From: Thermotogota bacterium ADurb.Bin062
GTDB taxonomy: Bacteria; Thermotogota; Thermotogae; MWEM01
Reading direction: 5' to 3'
NCBI GenBank assembly: GCA_002071085.1
Contig: MWEM01000015.1
Coordinates: forward strand, 1-54,317
Length of the DNA stretch: 54,317 nucleotides
Under the pieces are notes generated by a model. It searched no databases, was not told the origin of the DNA, and saw nothing but the letters and a program-made list of their open reading frames with translations. A program made the translations under genes and the position numbers. Shown here piece after piece: positions 51,225 to 54,317 of this stretch (positions are counted from its first letter, which is position 1; each line of letters starts with the position of its first letter).

Positions 51225-51840
51225 GCGGACCGTCTGTGAACGCCTGGAACTTCTGTGAACGCCAACTTTTAAGTTGGCATGGTTTTAAAAGATGGTTCTC
51301 GCACAGAAAGCACAGAGGAGAGGTTCGCGCTGGGGTAGACCCTGGAAGCCTCTTGAGAACTCCTTTCTGTGAACGCCGCTCTTATGGGTGCGTCGAACTT
51401 TTGTCCGGCGGGGCTTTGGGTTCGCACTTCTGGGAACGCCGAACTTTAGTTCGGCATGCCTTCTGTTTTGCTGGGGGCCTCTGGGAACGCCCAGGGACCA
51501 CCTTTCCGGGAGCGCGCTGTGAGGACTTAATCGCATACGCCGCGATGTCCTTGAGCTATTATCGCGGGGTAACCAGCGGGCTGACTTCGGAAGCCCACGA
51601 AGTCTCGCGATCCGCCCTTTGTCTTTAAAAACCCTGCCGAACTAAAGTTCGGCGTTCCCAAGCGTATCGCGCCGTCGCGAGAATAAGGGGCGCTTACGCC
51701 GCGATGTCTGTTTACTCCGTGCCCTCTGTGTTCTCTGCGTGAAACCCTCTCTTTTCTCTTCAAAAAAACCTGCCAACTTAAAAGTTGGCGTCCCCAAAAA
51801 CCGTAAAACTTGCCGAACTAAAGTCCGGCGTTACCAGAGA
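51225..51840. repeat. Cluster G: five palindromic repeats between divergent genes
   Basis: Inverted copies at 51261-51278 and 51438-51455 come first; direct copies at 51636-51653, 51772-51789 and 51812-51829 follow. Arms are AACTT, GAACT, GAACT, AACTT and GAACT (one mismatch in the last). The CTCTGTG module appears in reverse near 51300-51328 and direct near 51715-51750. Between them lie other short repeats: TACGCCGCGATG at about 51535 and 51695, and TATCGCGGGGTAACCA at about 51559, which recurs near 10550-10581. No gene is credible in 51188-51949. Confidence 0.9.
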
Positions 51841-51881
51841 AGTGCCCCAGCCGGGCCGCACTATTTCTTCCTCGCGGGTTG

Positions 51882-51890
51882 TGCTATAAT
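51882..51890 (+). promoter_or_regulatory. Extended -10 promoter of the fusion transporter gene
   Basis: TGC directly before TATAAT (51885-51890). GGGGAG lies upstream of the ATG at 51950. Confidence 0.65.
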
Positions 51891-51949
51891 GGTAGCAACT
51901 ACGAGCGGCGCACTAGAAACGGTAATTTAGAAGGGGAGTTAAAAAAACG

Positions 51950-54202
51950 ATGATTTTCCGAAAGGATTCTTTGGTTCTCATCATTATCCTTCTTGTCTGT
52001 TTCTGTTCCTCCGACATTATTTTCGGAGCGTCTAACTTAGAAAGTATACTCAAACGCGGCGAGATCCGGATTTTGATGGTGGAAGAAGATTTCTGGCCCT
52101 TTTTTTATGTCGATGAACGGGGTGAAATGGCTGGGATCGATGTGGAGATGGGGAAGGAGATCGCGAGAGCTTTGGGTGTGCAGCCAGTTTTCGTTCGAAA
52201 GGGGATATTTAACGAACTCGCCGGGTATTTGGAAGAAGACGTGGCGGACGTGATCATCTCTTACTATTCGTACACCCCGTATCGCGGTGCCCGCCTGTTC
52301 ATTACACAACCCTATCTGATGGACTCGGACGGAATTTTGGTAAGCCACACTTTGAAGGAATTCATGCGAAATCAAAAGATCGCGGAGACTCCGGACGAAA
52401 CCGTGAAATACCTGAACCAGCGACGATCGCTTCGAGTCGGTACTTTAGCGGACACTTCCTATGAAGCTTGGGCGGTGGAAACCTTTCCCCGCGCGCGTCT
52501 CTGGAAAGCGAAAGCGGAAGAGGTAGCGCGCCTCCTTACGAATAGAGAACTCGACGTATTCTATTGTGCGCACTACTGGTTACAATTCTTTCTCTCCCTT
52601 CATCCGGAGATCCTATTGAACTATCAGTACGTACGACTGGAACGGAAAGACCTGATCAGTATGGCGGTGACTCAAGAAAACCTGCCGCTGTACTTCTGGT
52701 TGGACGGCTATATCTCCTCTACGAGCAGCCGAAATCAGCAGTTGGACGAGCTCATCGCACGCTATGGCCCGGCAGAGGAAGAGGAACTTGCGCCGACGAT
52801 CGTCGAACGAGCGTTGTCCGACCCTTGGCGCTCGGTTTTGTTGGCCGCTTTCTTAGCCGTGGACGTTATCATTGTGTGTGCGAGTCAGAGGCGGATGCGC
52901 GGGAAAATGGTATCGGGAAAGCCGCCGCATTGGTTGTTGAATACGTGGACCGTTTTATTTTCGCTCCTACTGGGGACGTACACCGGAATCGCTTTTCCGG
53001 AGGTCACGGGACTTCTGAGCCCGTTTGGTGACGTTTTCTTCAACTACTTATTATTGGCCGGAATCCCCATCCTCTTCTGCGTGGTCATCCTCAATTTCGC
53101 GCGTTTGATGTCGAATATCGGTGGCTTGCGGTTCTTCCTGAAATTTATGGGTATACTTGTGATTTTTGTTTCCATCGGCGCTTTCCTAGGGCTGGCGATA
53201 GGTTTAGTGATTCAACCAGGCGCTGCCCTCCCATTGGAAAGCCAGCAGCAGTTGGCCCGGACGCTACAACGGCAATCGGCGGAGCCTTCTCTGGCGATCG
53301 ACACGTCTCCGGGAGCGATGTTGTGGATGATACCCAGCACGATGATCCCCAACAGCATTTTGAAAGCCTTCGTGGAAAACAGAACCCTGTCGATCCTCTT
53401 CTTCGGGATCCTCATCGCCTTCATCTTGCTGGGCCAAGAGAGGAAGCCGAGAGAAAAGATCATTTCCGTACTGACAACCGTGAACGACCTGTTCTTCACC
53501 TTGTTCAAGCTCTCCTATTACATACTTCCTTTCGGTCTTTTCTGTTTAATGATGAGCCAAGCGAGCGCCTTCACCGACAATTCGGGCTTGTTCATCGCCT
53601 TTTTCAAGCTCCTGATCTGTCAGGGCATTATGTTGGCGGCGTGGTTTTTCATCGCAATCGCGGTGAGCCTTTGGAAAGTGCCGATGCCCCTGCCCCGTTA
53701 CCTGTCTGCGATCAAAAAACCGATGATGATCTTCTTCTCGCTCCTGTCGACGCTGGCGACCCTACCGGCGATTATGGAAGTCTGCGAGCGGGAGGAGGCT
53801 TTCCAGGATGAGAATGTCAAAGGAACCCTACCGTTGCTGTTGATCATGTTGATTCCGACGATCGCGAGCATCTTCTCGCTGACGATCGTATTCTTGGTTC
53901 AGCTGCTGCGTCTCGATATCGGCTGGGTCGGCTACCTTTTCATCGGGATCAACAGCGTGATCGCCGGCATCGCGGCCTCCGGTATCCCAGCGCCTGCAGA
54001 CCTTTATTCGGTTTCGATCGTCACCGCGCCGTTGGGTATCCCCGTCACTCAGGCCCTCTTCTTCCTCCTGCCCTACACATTAACGGGTGCCCGCATCGAT
54101 TCGGCCTTCTGCGTCATCCTAAACTTCGCGATCGCGCAATTCTTCAAGAAAGAAACGAAACCGCGCCCGGTGGCGACTCAAACGGCCTCGAGCGACGCTT
54201 GA
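51950..54202 (+). CDS. Fusion of solute-binding protein (SBP_bac_3) and SDF/DAACS symporter
   Basis: A 750-residue protein. A signal peptide (LVLIIILLVCFCSSDIIFG) precedes an amino-acid-type binding domain (about 27-275; WPFFYVDERGEMAGIDVEMGKE, then SYTPYRGARLFITQPYLM). A transmembrane helix (about 288-305) leads to a polytopic domain of the dicarboxylate/amino-acid:cation symporter family (about 325-735). Family regions can be aligned by eye (STLATLPAIME at the serine-rich hairpin, GIPAPADLYS at the second hairpin), but the NMDG motif is replaced by a hydrophobic run and the D-R-N substrate motif near the end is weak. It may be a binding-protein-fed importer or a receptor that lost transport. 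Confidence 0.88.
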   Translation: MIFRKDSLVLIIILLVCFCSSDIIFGASNLESILKRGEIRILMVEEDFWPFFYVDERGEMAGIDVEMGKEIARALGVQPVFVRKGIFNELAGYLEEDVADVIISYYSYTPYRGARLFITQPYLMDSDGILVSHTLKEFMRNQKIAETPDETVKYLNQRRSLRVGTLADTSYEAWAVETFPRARLWKAKAEEVARLLTNRELDVFYCAHYWLQFFLSLHPEILLNYQYVRLERKDLISMAVTQENLPLYFWLDGYISSTSSRNQQLDELIARYGPAEEEELAPTIVERALSDPWRSVLLAAFLAVDVIIVCASQRRMRGKMVSGKPPHWLLNTWTVLFSLLLGTYTGIAFPEVTGLLSPFGDVFFNYLLLAGIPILFCVVILNFARLMSNIGGLRFFLKFMGILVIFVSIGAFLGLAIGLVIQPGAALPLESQQQLARTLQRQSAEPSLAIDTSPGAMLWMIPSTMIPNSILKAFVENRTLSILFFGILIAFILLGQERKPREKIISVLTTVNDLFFTLFKLSYYILPFGLFCLMMSQASAFTDNSGLFIAFFKLLICQGIMLAAWFFIAIAVSLWKVPMPLPRYLSAIKKPMMIFFSLLSTLATLPAIMEVCEREEAFQDENVKGTLPLLLIMLIPTIASIFSLTIVFLVQLLRLDIGWVGYLFIGINSVIAGIAASGIPAPADLYSVSIVTAPLGIPVTQALFFLLPYTLTGARIDSAFCVILNFAIAQFFKKETKPRPVATQTASSDA

Positions 54203-54217
54203 TACGACTTTTCGGCG

Positions 54218-54260
54218 CCTGGGAACGCTTGGGAACGTCGGCCTTTAGTACGTCCAGATA
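54218..54260 (-). repeat. Degenerate inverted palindromic repeat at the window edge
   Basis: Two GGGAACG units (CCTGGGAACGCTTGGGAACG) lead to GTCGGCCTTTAGTACGTCC, which keeps the CTTTAGT centre but not the arm pairing. The sequence to 54317 shows nothing else. Confidence 0.65.
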
Positions 54261-54317
54261 AGGCGGAAATGTTCAGCAGGAAGAAAGCAAGCCTGCCGGG
54301 GAAAAAGTCAGGACCCC

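Noticed and set aside
51236..51763. Open frames in cluster G
   Set aside because: They translate repeats (LLSWHGF and TKVRR strings shared with other clusters).

Overview
The window reads as chromosomal DNA of a diderm bacterium, most likely a member or close relative of Thermotogota (inference). The pointers are two secreted SLH/coiled-coil/C-terminal-anchor proteins of the Omp-alpha (toga) type, a BamA/Omp85 protein, a SurA-like periplasmic foldase, a PEGA-repeat protein, several HD-GYP and chemotaxis-type signalling genes, frequent TTG start codons, and strong ribosome binding sites. There is no phage, transposase, CRISPR array, rRNA or tRNA gene that I can see. Base composition looks even from end to end, so I see no obvious transferred island.

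Layout. (1) 1-420 is an array of composite palindromic repeats, followed by a PadR regulator and a methyltransferase (479-1767). (2) 1877-8782 is a plus-strand run: hisS, two small membrane proteins, an eight-repeat PEGA protein, an SLH coiled-coil protein, queA and a membrane protein. (3) 8840-12887 holds a parvulin-type foldase and a sensor with a periplasmic binding domain and an HD-GYP output. (4) 13050-16116 has a lone Phd-like antitoxin, a MalK-type ATPase, a class II glutamine amidotransferase and birA. (5) 16531-27584 is a long plus-strand series: proS, a DUF2344 protein, receiver, PP2C phosphatase, yebC, PHP phosphoesterase, a barrel-like outer-membrane protein, cheR, ftsY, a DUF2225 protein and a LysM/M23-like/3D lipoprotein. 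(6) rpsO and a lysine-rich protein run on the minus strand to 28653. (7) 29116-42264 is an envelope-centred run: CHASE4-like/HAMP/PAS/GAF/HD-GYP sensor, lytic transglycosylase, RseC-like protein, bamA, an unknown secreted protein, a DUF4258 protein, a very large secreted lipase-like hydrolase, galT and a second SLH coiled-coil protein. (8) 42400-46870 on the minus strand is valS-rsmI-marR-pduL. (9) rsmG, a minus-strand pair of 2-hydroxyacyl-CoA-dehydratase-like genes (one fused to its activase), and finally a fusion of an amino-acid-type binding protein with a dicarboxylate/amino-acid symporter (51950-54202).

The most unusual feature is a family of about 20 intergenic palindromes of the form ATGCC-(arm)-AA-(arm)-GGCGTTCCC. 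The flanks and loop stay constant while the arm sequence changes with compensating changes on the other side. The copies lie in spacers ahead of promoters, are absent from convergent spacers, and in every mixed cluster inverted copies come first and direct copies second. Other items to follow up are the binding-protein/symporter fusion with eroded transporter motifs, the HgdB-activase fusion pair, a three-way-junction-like leader before rpsO, a triple-hairpin element at 42277-42385, and a signal-peptide-like reading frame with no canonical start upstream of 35673.
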